A DNA stretch of 64,000 nt from Zeus faber (Eukaryota; Chordata; Actinopteri; Zeiformes; Zeidae), in assembly GCA_960531495.1 (NCBI GenBank), contig CAUIJY010000068.1, forward strand, positions 62,001 to 126,000. Reading direction: 5' to 3'. Position 1 is the first letter of the stretch. The number at the start of each line of letters is the position of its first letter. Below are positions 9,575-21,919 of the stretch, one piece after another. The notes beneath the pieces were generated by a model, which saw only the letters and a list, made by a program, of their open reading frames with translations, was not told where the DNA came from and did not search any database. The translations under genes and the position numbers were made by a program.

Positions 9575-11864
9575 CTAGGACCTGCTCAGATAGTGTAAAT
9601 ACTGTTATGAACTCATTTGTAATGGGAAAGTACTGTTTGCAGAACAGTTTTTGGCACATCTAACAAGTTTTTCTGAAATTACAAGCATTTTCATAAAAAC
9701 CTGCATGGATGGCAAACAAGGCATTTTCAGGCAATTTAAAGACTGAAAGGATGTTTTGAGTAAAGGTTTCTGTCATAACTCTGTAGGAACTGCTCAGATA
9801 AAGTAAATACTGTTATGAACTCATTTGTAATGGGAAAGTACTGTTTGCAGAACAGTTTTGGCACATCTAACAATTTTTTTTCTGAAATTACGAGCATTTT
9901 CATAAAAAACTGCATGGATGGCAAACAAGGCATTTTCATGCAATTTAAAGACTGAAAGGATGTTTTGAGTAAAGATTTCTGTCATGACTGTGTAGGAACT
10001 GCTCAGATAGTGTAAATACTGTTATGAACTCATTTGTAATGGGAAAGTACTGTTTGAAAAACAGTTTTTGGCACATCTAACAAGTTTTTCTGAAATTACA
10101 AGCATTTTCATAAAAACCTGCATGGATGGCAAACAAGGCATTTTCAGGCAATTTAAAGACTGAAAGTATGTTTTGAGTAAAGGTTTCTGTCATGACTCTC
10201 TAGGACCTGCTCAGATAGTGTAAATACTGTTATGAACTGATTTGTAATGGGAAAGTACTGGTTGCAAAAGAGTTTTTGGCACATCTAACAAGTTTTTCTG
10301 AAATTACGAGCAGTTTCATAAAAACCTGCATGGGTGGCAAACATGGCATTTTCAGGCAATTTAAAGACTGAAAGGATGTTTTGAGTAAAGGTTTCTGTCA
10401 TAACTCTGTAGGAACTGCTCAGATAGTGTAAATACTGTTATGAACTCATTTGTAATGGGAAAGTACTGTTTGCAGAACAGTTTTTGGCACATCTTACACA
10501 TTTTTTCTGAAATTACGAGCATTTTCATAAAAACCTGCATGGATGGCAAACAAGGCATTTTCAGGCAATTTAAAGACTGAAAGGATGTTTTGAGTAAAGG
10601 TTTCTGTCATGACTCTGTAGAAACTGCTCAGATAGTGTGAATACTGTTTTGAACTCATTTGTAATTGGGAATGTACTGTTTGTAAAACAGTTTTTGGCAC
10701 ATCTAACAAGTATTTCTGAAATAATAAGCATTTTCATGAAACCTGCATGGATGGCAAACAAGGCATTTTCAGGCCATTTAAAGACTGGAAGGATGTTTTG
10801 AGTAAAGATTTCTGTCATGACTCAGTAGGAACTGCTCAGATAGTGTAAATACTGTTATGAACTCATTTGAAATGGGAAAGTACTGTTTGCAAAAGAGTTT
10901 TTGGCACATCTAACAAATTTTTCTGAAATTACAAGCACTTTCATAAAAACCTGCATGGATGGCAAACAAGGCATTTTCAGGCAATTTGAAGACTGAAAGG
11001 ATGTTTTGAGTAAAGGTTTCTGTCATAACTCTGTAGGAACTGCTCAGATAGTGTAAATACTGTTATGAACTCATTTGTAATGGGAAAGTACTGTTTGCAA
11101 AACAGTTTTTCGCACATCTAACAAGTTTTTCTGAAATTACGAGCAGTTTCATAAAAACCTGCATGGGTGGCAAACAAGGCATTTTCAGGCAATTTAAAGA
11201 CTGAAAGGATGTTTTGAGTAAAGGTTTCTGTCATGACTCTCTAGGACCTGCTCAGATAGTGTAAATACTGTTATGAACTGATTTGTAATGGGAAAGTACT
11301 GTTTGCAAAAGAGTTTTTGGCACATCTAACAAGTTTTTCTGAAATTATGATCATTTTCATAAAAACCTGCATGGATGGCAAATAAGGCATTTTCAGGCAA
11401 TTTGAAGACTGAAAGGATGTTTTGAGTAAAGGTTTCCGTCATGACTCTCTAGGACCTGCTCAGATAGTGTAAATACTGTTATGAACTGATTTGTAATGGG
11501 AAAGTACTGTTTGCAAAACAGTTTTTGGCACATCTAACAAGTTTTTCTGAAATTACGAGCAGTTTCATAAAAACCTGCATGGGTGGCAAACATGGCATTT
11601 TCAGGCAATTTAAAGACTGAAAGGATGTTTTGAGTAAAGGTTTCTGTCATGACTCTGTAGGAACTGCTCAGATAGTGTGAATACTGTTTTGAACTCATTT
11701 GTAATTGGGAATGTACTGTTTGTAAAACAGTTTTTGGCACATCTAACAAGTATTTCTGAAATAATAAGCATTTTCATGAAACCTGCATGGATGGCAAACA
11801 AGGCATTTTCAGGCCATTTAAAGACTGAAAGGATGTTTTGAGTAAAGATTTCTGTCATGACTCA
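9575..11864. repeat. 11-mer higher-order repeat, copy 1 (2,290 bp)
   Basis: Eleven monomers run from CTAGGACC at 9,575 to the CAGTAGGAAC junction at 11,865. They include the AGATAAAG class, a TTTGAAAAACAG monomer, the GTATG/GGTTGC/CTTACACATT trio, two divergent-class monomers and the TGATCA-bearing marker monomer at 11,241. The next unit starts 2,290 bp downstream. Much of this unit is also present about 9,989 bp downstream. Confidence 0.87.
11241..11448. repeat. Marker monomer with TTATGATCA, AAATAAGG and TTTCCGTC
   Basis: Three private changes travel together in one monomer: GATC in place of GAGC next to the CpG position (creating TGATCA), AAATAAGG for AAACAAGG, and CCGTC for CTGTC. The set recurs at monomer starts 13,321, 15,611, 21,230, 24,562, 33,517 and 44,555. 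The intervals equal the higher-order offsets found independently (2,080, 2,290, 9,989, 8,955, 11,038), so this monomer is a good tracer of block copying. Confidence 0.88.
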
Positions 11865-13944
11865 GTAGGAACTGCTCAGATAGTGTAAATACTGTTATGA
11901 ACTCATTTGTAATGGGAAAGTACTGTTTGCAGAACAGTTTTTGGCACATCTAACAAGTTTTTCTGAAATTACAAGCATTTTCATAAAAACCTGCATGGAT
12001 GGCAAACAAGGCATTTTCAGGCAATTTAAAGACTGAAAGGATGTTTTGAGTAAAGGTTTCTGTCATAACTCTGTAGGAACTGCTCAGATAAAGTAAATAC
12101 TGTTATGAACTCATTTGTAATGGGAAAGTACTGTTTGCAGAACAGTTTTGGCACATCTAACAATTTTTTTTCTGAAATTACGAGCATTTTCATAAAAAAC
12201 TGCATGGATGGCAAACAAGGCATTTTCAGGCAATTTAAAGACTGAAAGGATGTTTTGAGTAAAGATTTCTGTCATGACTGTGTAGGAACTGCTCAGATAG
12301 TGTAAATACTGTTATGAACTCATTTGTAATGGGAAAGTACTGTTTGAAAAACAGTTTTTGGCACATCTAACAAGTTTTTCTGAAATTACAAGCATTTTCA
12401 TAAAAACCTGCATGGATGGCAAACAAGGCATTTTCAGGCAATTTAAAGACTGAAAGTATGTTTTGAGTAAAGGTTTCTGTCATGACTCTCTAGGACCTGC
12501 TCAGATAGTGTAAATACTGTTATGAACTGATTTGTAATGGGAAAGTACTGGTTGCAAAAGAGTTTTTGGCACATCTAACAAGTTTTTCTGAAATTACGAG
12601 CAGTTTCATAAAAACCTGCATGGGTGGCAAACATGGCATTTTCAGGCAATTTAAAGACTGAAAGGATGTTTTGAGTAAAGGTTTCTGTCATAACTCTGTA
12701 GGAACTGCTCAGATAGTGTAAATACTGTTATGAACTCATTTGTAATGGGAAAGTACTGTTTGCAGAACAGTTTTTGGCACATCTAACAAGTATTTCTGAA
12801 ATAATAAGCATTTTCATGAAACCTGCATGGATGGCAAACAAGGCATTTTCAGGCCATTTAAAGACTGAAAGGATGTTTTGAGTAAAGATTTCTGTCATGA
12901 CTCAGTAGGAACTGCTCAGATAGTGTAAATACTGTTATGAACTCATTTGAAATGGGAAAGTACTGTTTGCAAAAGAGTTTTTGGCACATCTAACAAGTTT
13001 TTCTGAAATTACAAGCACTTTCATAAAAACCTGCATGGATGGCAAACAAGGCATTTTCAGGCAATTTGAAGACTGAAAGGATGTTTTGAGTAAAGGTTTC
13101 TGTCATAACTCTGTAGGAACTGCTCAGATAGTGTAAATACTGTTATGAACTCATTTGTAATGGGAAAGTACTGTTTGCAAAACAGTTTTTGGCACATCTA
13201 ACAAGTTTTTCTGAAATTACGAGCAGTTTCATAAAAACCTGCATGGGTGGCAAACAAGGCATTTTCAGGCAATTTAAAGACTGAAAGGATGTTTTGAGTA
13301 AAGGTTTCTGTCATGACTCTCTAGGACCTGCTCAGATAGTGTAAATACTGTTATGAACTGATTTGTAATGGGAAAGTACTGTTTGCAAAAGAGTTTTTGG
13401 CACATCTAACAAGTTTTTCTGAAATTATGATCATTTTCATAAAAACCTGCATGGATGGCAAATAAGGCATTTTCAGGCAATTTGAAGACTGAAAGGATGT
13501 TTTGAGTAAAGGTTTCCGTCATGACTCTCTAGGACCTGCTCAGATAGTGTAAATACTGTTATGAACTGATTTGTAATGGGAAAGTACTGTTTGCAAAACA
13601 GTTTTTGGCACATCTAACAAGTTTTTCTGAAATTACGAGCAGTTTCATAAAAACCTGCATGGGTGGCAAACATGGCATTTTCAGGCAATTTAAAGACTGA
13701 AAGGATGTTTTGAGTAAAGGTTTCTGTCATGACTCTGTAGGAACTGCTCAGATAGTGTGAATACTGTTTTGAACTCATTTGTAATTGGGAATGTACTGTT
13801 TGTAAAACAGTTTTTGGCAAATCTAACAAGTATTTCTGAAATAATAAGCATTTTCATGAAACCTGCATGGATGGCAAACAAGGCATTTTCAGGCCATTTA
13901 AAGACTGAAAGGATGTTTTGAGTAAAGATTTCTGTCATGACTCA
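11865..13944. repeat. 11-mer higher-order repeat, copy 2, one monomer short (10-mer, 2,080 bp)
   Basis: It matches copy 1 at +2,290 bp up to about 12,780. There the CTTACACATT monomer jumps directly into the 3' part of a divergent-class monomer, and from that point the offset is 2,080 bp. The junction lies in the shared stretch CAGTTTTTGGCACATC, so one monomer was removed precisely in register. All other monomers of the unit are retained. Confidence 0.87.
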
Positions 13945-16234
13945 GTAGGAACTGCTCAGATAGTGTAAATACTGTTATGAACTCATTTGTAATGGGAAAG
14001 TACTGTTTGCAAAAGAGTTTTTGGCACATCTAACAAGTTTTTCTGAAATTACAAGCACTTTCATAAAAACCTGCATGGATGGCAAACAAGGCATTTTCAG
14101 GCAATTTGAAGACTGAAAGGATGTTTGGAGTAAAGGTTTCTGTCATAACTCTGTAGGAACTGCTCAGATAAAGTAAATACTGTTATGAACTCATTTGTAA
14201 TGGGAAAGTACTGTTTGCAGAACAGTTTTGGCACATCTAACAATTTTTTTTCTGAAATTACGAGCATTTTCATAAAAAACTGCATGGATGGCAAACAAGG
14301 CATTTTCAGGCAATTTAAAGACTGAAAGGATGTTTTGAGTAAAGATTTCTGTCATGACTGTGTAGGAACTGCTCAGATAGTGTAAATACTGTTATGAACT
14401 CATTTGTAATGGGAAAGTACTGTTTGAAAAACAGTTTTTGGCACATCTAACAAGTTTTTCTGAAATTACAAGCATTTTCATAAAAACCTGCATGGATGGC
14501 AAACAAGGCATTTTCAGGCAATTTAAAGACTGAAAGTATGTTTTGAGTAAAGGTTTCTGTCATGACTCTCTAGGACCTGCTCAGATAGTGTAAATACTGT
14601 TATGAACTGATTTGTAATGGGAAAGTACTGGTTGCAAAAGAGTTTTTGGCACATCTAACAAGTTTTTCTGAAATTACGAGCAGTTTCATAAAAACCTGCA
14701 TGGGTGGCAAACATGGCATTTTCAGGCAATTTAAAGACTGAAAGGATGTTTTGAGTAAAGGTTTCTGTCATAACTCTGTAGGAACTGCTCAGATAGTGTA
14801 AATACTGTTATGAACTCATTTGTAATGGGAAAGTACTGTTTGCAGAACAGTTTTTGGCACATCTTACACATTTTTTCTGAAATTACGAGCATTTTCATAA
14901 AAACCTGCATGGATGGCAAACAAGGCATTTTCAGGCAATTTAAAGACTGAAAGGATGTTTTGAGTAAAGGTTTCTGTCATGACTCTGTAGGAACTGCTCA
15001 GATAGTGTGAATACTGTTTTGAACTCATTTGTAATTGGGAATGTACTGTTTGTAAAACAGTTTTTGGCACATCTAACAAGTATTTCTGAAATAATAAGCA
15101 TTTTCATGAAACCTGCATGGATGGCAAACAAGGCATTTTCAGGCCATTTAAAGACTGAAAGGATGTTTTGAGTAAAGATTTCTGTCATGACTCAGTAGGA
15201 ACTGCTCAGATAGTGTAAATACTGTTATGAACTCATTTGAAATGGGAAAGTACTGTTTGCAAAAGAGTTTTTGGCACATCTAACAAGTTTTTCTGAAATT
15301 ACAAGCACTTTCATAAAAACCTGCATGGATGGCAAACAAGGCATTTTCAGGCAATTTGAAGACTGAAAGGATGTTTTGAGTAAAGGTTTCTGTCATAACT
15401 CTGTAGGAACTGCTCAGATAGTGTAAATACTGTTATGAACTCATTTGTAATGGGAAAGTACTGTTTGCAAAACAGTTTTTGGCACATCTAACAAGTTTTT
15501 CTGAAATTACGAGCAGTTTCATAAAAACCTGCATGGGTGGCAAACAAGGCATTTTCAGGCAATTTAAAGACTGAAAGGATGTTTTGAGTAAAGGTTTCTG
15601 TCATGACTCTCTAGGACCTGCTCAGATAGTGTAAATACTGTTATGAACTGATTTGTAATGGGAAAGTACTGTTTGCAAAAGAGTTTTTGGCACATCTAAC
15701 AAGTTTTTCTGAAATTATGATCATTTTCATAAAAACCTGCATGGATGGCAAATAAGGCATTTTCAGGCAATTTGAAGACTGAAAGGATGTTTTGAGTAAA
15801 GGTTTCCGTCATGACTCTCTAGGACCTGCTCAGATAGTGTAAATACTGTTATGAACTGATTTGTAATGGGAAAGTACTGTTTGCAAAACAGTTTTTGGCA
15901 CATCTAACAAGTTTTTCTGAAATTACGAGCAGTTTCATAAAAACCTGCATGGGTGGCAAACATGGCATTTTCAGGCAATTTAAAGACTGAAAGGATGTTT
16001 TGAGTAAAGGTTTCTGTCATGACTCTGTAGGAACTGCTCAGATAGTGTGAATACTGTTTTGAACTCATTTGTAATTGGGAATGTACTGTTTGTAAAACAG
16101 TTTTTGGCAAATCTAACAAGTATTTCTGAAATAATAAGCATTTTCATGAAACCTGCATGGATGGCAAACAAGGCATTTTCAGGCCATTTAAAGACTGAAA
16201 GGATGTTTTGAGTAAAGATTTCTGTCATGACTCA
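13945..16234. repeat. 11-mer higher-order repeat, copy 3 (2,290 bp)
   Basis: The full eleven-monomer order is present, again with the CTTACACATT monomer followed by a complete divergent-class monomer. Its first monomer differs from copies 1 and 2: it is a CAAAAGAG, AAGCACTTT, TTTGAAG form ending GTTTGGAG. The same first monomer follows at 16,235, so the 11-mer block hands over to the next block at this point. Confidence 0.86.
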
Positions 16235-17274
16235 GTAGGAACTGCTCAGATAGTGTAAATACTGTTATGAACTCATTTGTAATGGGAAAGTACTGTTTGC
16301 AAAAGAGTTTTTGGCACATCTAACAAGTTTTTCTGAAATTACAAGCACTTTCATAAAAACCTGCATGGATGGCAAACAAGGCATTTTCAGGCAATTTGAA
16401 GACTGAAAGGATGTTTGGAGTAAAGGTTTCTGTCATAACTCTGTAGGAACTGCTCAGATAGTGTAAATACTGTTATGAACTCATTTGTAATGGGAAAGTA
16501 CTGTTTGCAAAACAGTTTTTGGCACATCTAACAAGTATTTCTGAAATAATAAGCATTTTCATGAAACCTGCATGGATGGCAAACAAGGCATTTTCAGGCC
16601 ATTTAAAGACTGAAAGGATGTTTTGAGTAAAGGTTTCTGTCATGACTCTCTAGGACCTGCTCAGATAGTGTAAATACTGTTATGAACTGATTTGTAATGG
16701 GAAAGTACTGTTTGCAAAACAGTTTTTGGCACATCTAACAAGTTTTTCTGAAATTACGAGCAGTTTCATAAAAACCTGCATGGGTGGCAAACATGGCATT
16801 TTCAGGCAATTTAAAGACTGAAAGGATGTTTTGAGTAAAGGTTTCTGTCATGACTCTGTAGGACCTGCTCAGATAGTGTAAATACTGTTATGAACTCATT
16901 TGTAATGGGAAAGTACTGTTTGCAGAACAGTTTTTGGCACATCTAACACATTTTTTCTGAAATTACGAGCATTTTCATAAAAACCTGCATGGATGGCAAA
17001 CAAGGCATTTTCAGGCAATTTAAAGACTGGAAGGATGTTTTGAGTAAAGGTTTCTGTCATGACTGTGTAGGAACTGCTCAGATAGTGTGAATACTGTTTT
17101 GAACTCATTTGTAATTGGGAATGTACTGTTTGTAAAACAGTTTTTGGCACATCTAACAAGTATTTCTGAAATAATAAGCATTTTCATGAAACCTGCATGG
17201 ATGGCAAACAAGGCATTTTCAGGCCATTTAAAGACTGAAAGGATGTTTTGAGTAAAGATTTCTGTCATGACTCA
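16235..17274. repeat. 5-mer higher-order repeat, copy 1 (1,040 bp)
   Basis: The five monomers are: CAAAAGAG/AAGCACTTT ending GTTTGGAG; common 5' with divergent 3' half; GATTTG with CATGG; GTAGGACC with CTAACACATT; and a divergent-class monomer. The block then repeats exactly 1,040 bp later. In the stretches I compared line by line, the two copies are identical, which suggests a very recent duplication or an assembly effect. Confidence 0.88.
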
Positions 17275-18314
17275 GTAGGAACTGCTCAGATAGTGTAAAT
17301 ACTGTTATGAACTCATTTGTAATGGGAAAGTACTGTTTGCAAAAGAGTTTTTGGCACATCTAACAAGTTTTTCTGAAATTACAAGCACTTTCATAAAAAC
17401 CTGCATGGATGGCAAACAAGGCATTTTCAGGCAATTTGAAGACTGAAAGGATGTTTGGAGTAAAGGTTTCTGTCATAACTCTGTAGGAACTGCTCAGATA
17501 GTGTAAATACTGTTATGAACTCATTTGTAATGGGAAAGTACTGTTTGCAAAACAGTTTTTGGCACATCTAACAAGTATTTCTGAAATAATAAGCATTTTC
17601 ATGAAACCTGCATGGATGGCAAACAAGGCATTTTCAGGCCATTTAAAGACTGAAAGGATGTTTTGAGTAAAGGTTTCTGTCATGACTCTCTAGGACCTGC
17701 TCAGATAGTGTAAATACTGTTATGAACTGATTTGTAATGGGAAAGTACTGTTTGCAAAACAGTTTTTGGCACATCTAACAAGTTTTTCTGAAATTACGAG
17801 CAGTTTCATAAAAACCTGCATGGGTGGCAAACATGGCATTTTCAGGCAATTTAAAGACTGAAAGGATGTTTTGAGTAAAGGTTTCTGTCATGACTCTGTA
17901 GGACCTGCTCAGATAGTGTAAATACTGTTATGAACTCATTTGTAATGGGAAAGTACTGTTTGCAGAACAGTTTTTGGCACATCTAACACATTTTTTCTGA
18001 AATTACGAGCATTTTCATAAAAACCTGCATGGATGGCAAACAAGGCATTTTCAGGCAATTTAAAGACTGGAAGGATGTTTTGAGTAAAGGTTTCTGTCAT
18101 GACTGTGTAGGAACTGCTCAGATAGTGTGAATACTGTTTTGAACTCATTTGTAATTGGGAATGTACTGTTTGTAAAACAGTTTTTGGCACATCTAACAAG
18201 TATTTCTGAAATAATAAGCATTTTCATGAAACCTGCATGGATGGCAAACAAGGCATTTTCAGGCCATTTAAAGACTGAAAGGATGTTTTGAGTAAAGATT
18301 TCTGTCATGACTCA
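17275..18314. repeat. 5-mer higher-order repeat, copy 2 (1,040 bp)
   Basis: This is a tandem copy of 16,235-17,274 with no difference seen in the compared lines. A third copy seems to begin at 18,315, but after about 180 bp (GTTTTGAG instead of GTTTGGAG near 18,497) the array continues as a copy of an upstream region instead. Confidence 0.88.
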
Positions 18315-21300
18315 GTAGGAACTGCTCAGATAGTGTAAATACTGTTATGAACTCATTTGTAATGGGAAAGTACTGTTTGCAAAAGAGTTTTTGGCACATC
18401 TAACAAGTTTTTCTGAAATTACAAGCACTTTCATAAAAACCTGCATGGATGGCAAACAAGGCATTTTCAGGCAATTTGAAGACTGAAAGGATGTTTTGAG
18501 TAAAGGTTTCTGTCATAACTCTGTAGGAACTGCTCAGATAGTGTAAATACTGTTATGAACTCATTTGTAATGGGAAAGTACTGTTTGCAAAACAGTTTTT
18601 GGCACATCTAACAAGTTTTTCTGAAATTACGAGCAGTTTCATAAAAACCTGCATGGGTGGCAAACAAGGCATTTTCAGGCAATTTAAAGACTGAAAGGAT
18701 GTTTTGAGTAAAGGTTTCTGTCATGACTCTCTAGGACCTGCTCAGATAGTGTAAATACTGTTATGAACTGATTTGTAATGGGAAAGTACTGTTTGCAAAA
18801 GAGTTTTTGGCAGATCTAACAAGTTTTTCTGAAATTATGAGCATTTTCATAAAAACCTGCATGGATGGCAAACAAGGCATTTTCAGGCAATTTAAAGACT
18901 GAAAGGATGTTTTGAGTAAAGGTTTCTGTCATAACTCTGTAGGAACTGCTCAGATAAAGTAAATACTGTTATGAACTCATTTGTAAAGGGAAAGTACTGT
19001 TTGCAGAACAGTTTTTGGCACATCTAACAAGTTTTTCTGAAATTACGAGCATTTTCATAAAAACCTGCATGGATGGCAAACAAGGCATTTTCAGGCAATT
19101 TAAAGACTGAAAGGATGTTTTGAGTAAAGGTTTCTGCCATAACTCTGTAGGAACTGCTCAGATAGTGTAAATACTGTTATGAACTCATTTGTAATGGGAA
19201 AGTACTGTTTGCAAAACAGTTTTTCGCACATCTAACAAGTTTTTCTGAAATTACGAGCAGTTTCATAAAAACCTGCATGGGTGGCAAACATGGCATTTTC
19301 AGGCAATTTAAAGACTGAAAGGATGTTTTGAGTAAAGGTTTCTGTCATGACTGTGTAGGAACTGCTCAGATAGTGTGAATACTGTTTTGAACTCATTTGT
19401 AATTGGGAATGTACTGTTTGTAAAAACAGTTTTTGGCACATCTAACAAGTATTTCTGAAATAATAAGCATTTTCATGAAACCTGCATGGATGGCAAACAA
19501 GGCATTTTCAGGCCATTTAAAGACTGAAAGGATGTTTTGAGTAAAGGTTTCTGTCATCACTCTCTAGGACCTGCTCAGATAGTGTAAATACTGTTATGAA
19601 CTCATTTGTAATGGGAAAGTACTGTTTGCAGAACAGTTTTTGGCACATCTAACAAGTTTTTCTGAAATTACAAGCATTTTCATAAAAACCTGCATGGATG
19701 GCAAACAAGGCATTTTCAGGCAATTTAAAGACTGAAAGGATGTTTTGAGTAAAGGTTTCTGTCATAACTCTGTAGGAACTGCTCAGATAAAGTAAATACT
19801 GTTATGAACTCATTTGTAATGGGAAAGTACTGTTTGCAGAACAGTTTTGGCACATCTAACAATTTTTTTTCTGAAATTACGAGCATTTTCATAAAAAACT
19901 GCATGGATGGCAAACAAGGCATTTTCAGGCAATTTAAAGACTGAAAGGATGTTTTGAGTAAAGATTTCTGTCATGACTGTGTAGGAACTGCTCAGATAGT
20001 GTAAATACTGTTATGAACTCATTTGTAATGGGAAAGTACTGTTTGAAAAACAGTTTTTGGCACATCTAACAAGTTTTTCTGAAATTACAAGCATTTTCAT
20101 AAAAACCTGCATGGATGGCAAACAAGGCATTTTCAGGCAATTTAAAGACTGAAAGTATGTTTTGAGTAAAGGTTTCTGTCATGACTCTCTAGGACCTGCT
20201 CAGATAGTGTAAATACTGTTATGAACTGATTTGTAATGGGAAAGTACTGGTTGCAAAAGAGTTTTTGGCACATCTAACAAGTTTTTCTGAAATTATGAGC
20301 AGTTTCATAAAAACCTGCATGGGTGGCAAACATGGCATTTTCAGGCAATTTAAAGACTGAAAGGATGTTTTGAGTAAAGGTTTCTGTCATAACTCTGTAG
20401 GAACTGCTCAGATAGTGTAAATACTGTTATGAACTCATTTTTAATGGGAAAGTACTGTTTGCAGAACAGTTTTTGGCACATCTTACACATTTTTTCTGAA
20501 ATTACGAGCATTTTCATAAAAACCTGCATGGATGGCAAACAAGGCATTTTCAGGCAATTTAAAGACTGAAAGGATGTTTTGAGTAAAGGTTTCTGTCATG
20601 ACTCTGTAGGAACTGCTCAGATAGTGTGAATACTGTTTTGAACTCATTTGTAATTGGGAATGTACTGTTTGTAAAACAGTTTTTGGCACATCTAACAAGT
20701 ATTTCTGAAATAATAAGCATTTTCATGAAACCTGCATGGATGGCAAACAAGGCATTTTCAGGCCATTTAAAGACTGAAAGGATGTTTTGAGTAAAGATTT
20801 CTGTCATGACTCAGTAGGAACTGCTCAGATAGTGTAAATACTGTTATGAACTCATTTGAAATGGGAAAGTACTGTTTGCAAAAGAGTTTTTGGCACATCT
20901 AACAAGTTTTTCTGAAATTACAAGCACTTTCATAAAAACCTGCATGGATGGCAAACAAGTCATTTTCAGGCAATTTGAAGACTGAAAGGATGTTTTGAGT
21001 AAAGGTTTCTGTCATAACTCTGTAGGAACTGCTCAGATAGTGTAAATACTGTTATGAACTCATTTGTAATGGGAAAGTACTGTTTGCAAAACAGTTTTTG
21101 GCACATCTAACAAGTTTTTCTGAAATTACGAGCAGTTTCATAAAAACCTGCATGGGTGGCAAACAAGGCATTTTCAGGCAATTTAAAGACTGAAAGGATG
21201 TTTTGAGTAAAGGTTTCTGTCATGACTCTCTAGGACCTGCTCAGATAGTGTAAATACTGTTATGAACTGATTTGTAATGGGAAAGTACTGTTTGCAAAAG

Positions 21301-21919
21301 AGTTTTTGGCACATCTAACAAGTTTTTCTGAAATTATGATCATTTTCATAAAAACCTGCATGGATGGCAAATAAGGCATTTCCAGGCAATTTGAAGACTG
21401 AAAGGATGTTTTGAGTAAAGGTTTCCGTCATGACTCTCTAGGACCTGCTCAGATAGTGTAAATACTGTTATGAACTGATTTGTAATGGGAAAGTACTGTT
21501 TGCAAAACAGTTTTTGGCACATCTAACAAGTTTTTCTGAAATTACGAACAGTTTCATAAAAACCTGCATGGGTGGCAAACATGGCATTTTCAGGCAATTT
21601 AAAGACTGAAAGGATGTTTTGAGTAAAGGTTTCTGTCATGACTCTGTAGGAACTGCTCAGATAGTGTGAATACTGTTTTGAACTCATTTGTAATTGGGAA
21701 TGTACTGTTTGTAAAACAGTTTTTGGCACATCTAACAAGTATTTCTGAAATAATAAGCATTTTCATGAAACCTGCATGGATGGCAAACAAGGCATTTTCA
21801 GGCCATTTAAAGACTGAAAGGATGTTTTGAGTAAAGATTTCTGTCATGACTCAGTAGGAACTGCTCAGATAGTGTAAATACTGTTATGAACTCATTTGTA
21901 ATGGGAAAGTACTGTTTGC
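18315..21919. repeat. Displaced copy of the ~8,327-11,930 segment (offset 9,988-9,989 bp, 48 monomers)
   Basis: Monomer order and private variants follow 8,327-11,930, including the CAGATC monomer, the TTTTTCGCAC monomer, the GTATG/GGTTGC/CTTACACATT trio and the TGATCA marker monomer at 21,230. Differences are few: a one-base A insertion near 19,421 (TAAAAACAG), TTGTAAAGGG near 18,985, GTAATGG for GAAATGG near 18,360, and a T at TTTTTAATGGG near 20,441. The match ends near 21,920, where CAAAAGAG replaces CAGAACAG. Confidence 0.83.

Noticed and set aside
19421..19431. One-base A insertion (TAAAAACAG) as a frameshift in a gene
   Set aside because: It only shortens a meaningless reading frame. 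It is a simple homopolymer length change between two copies of a satellite block, possibly a sequencing error.
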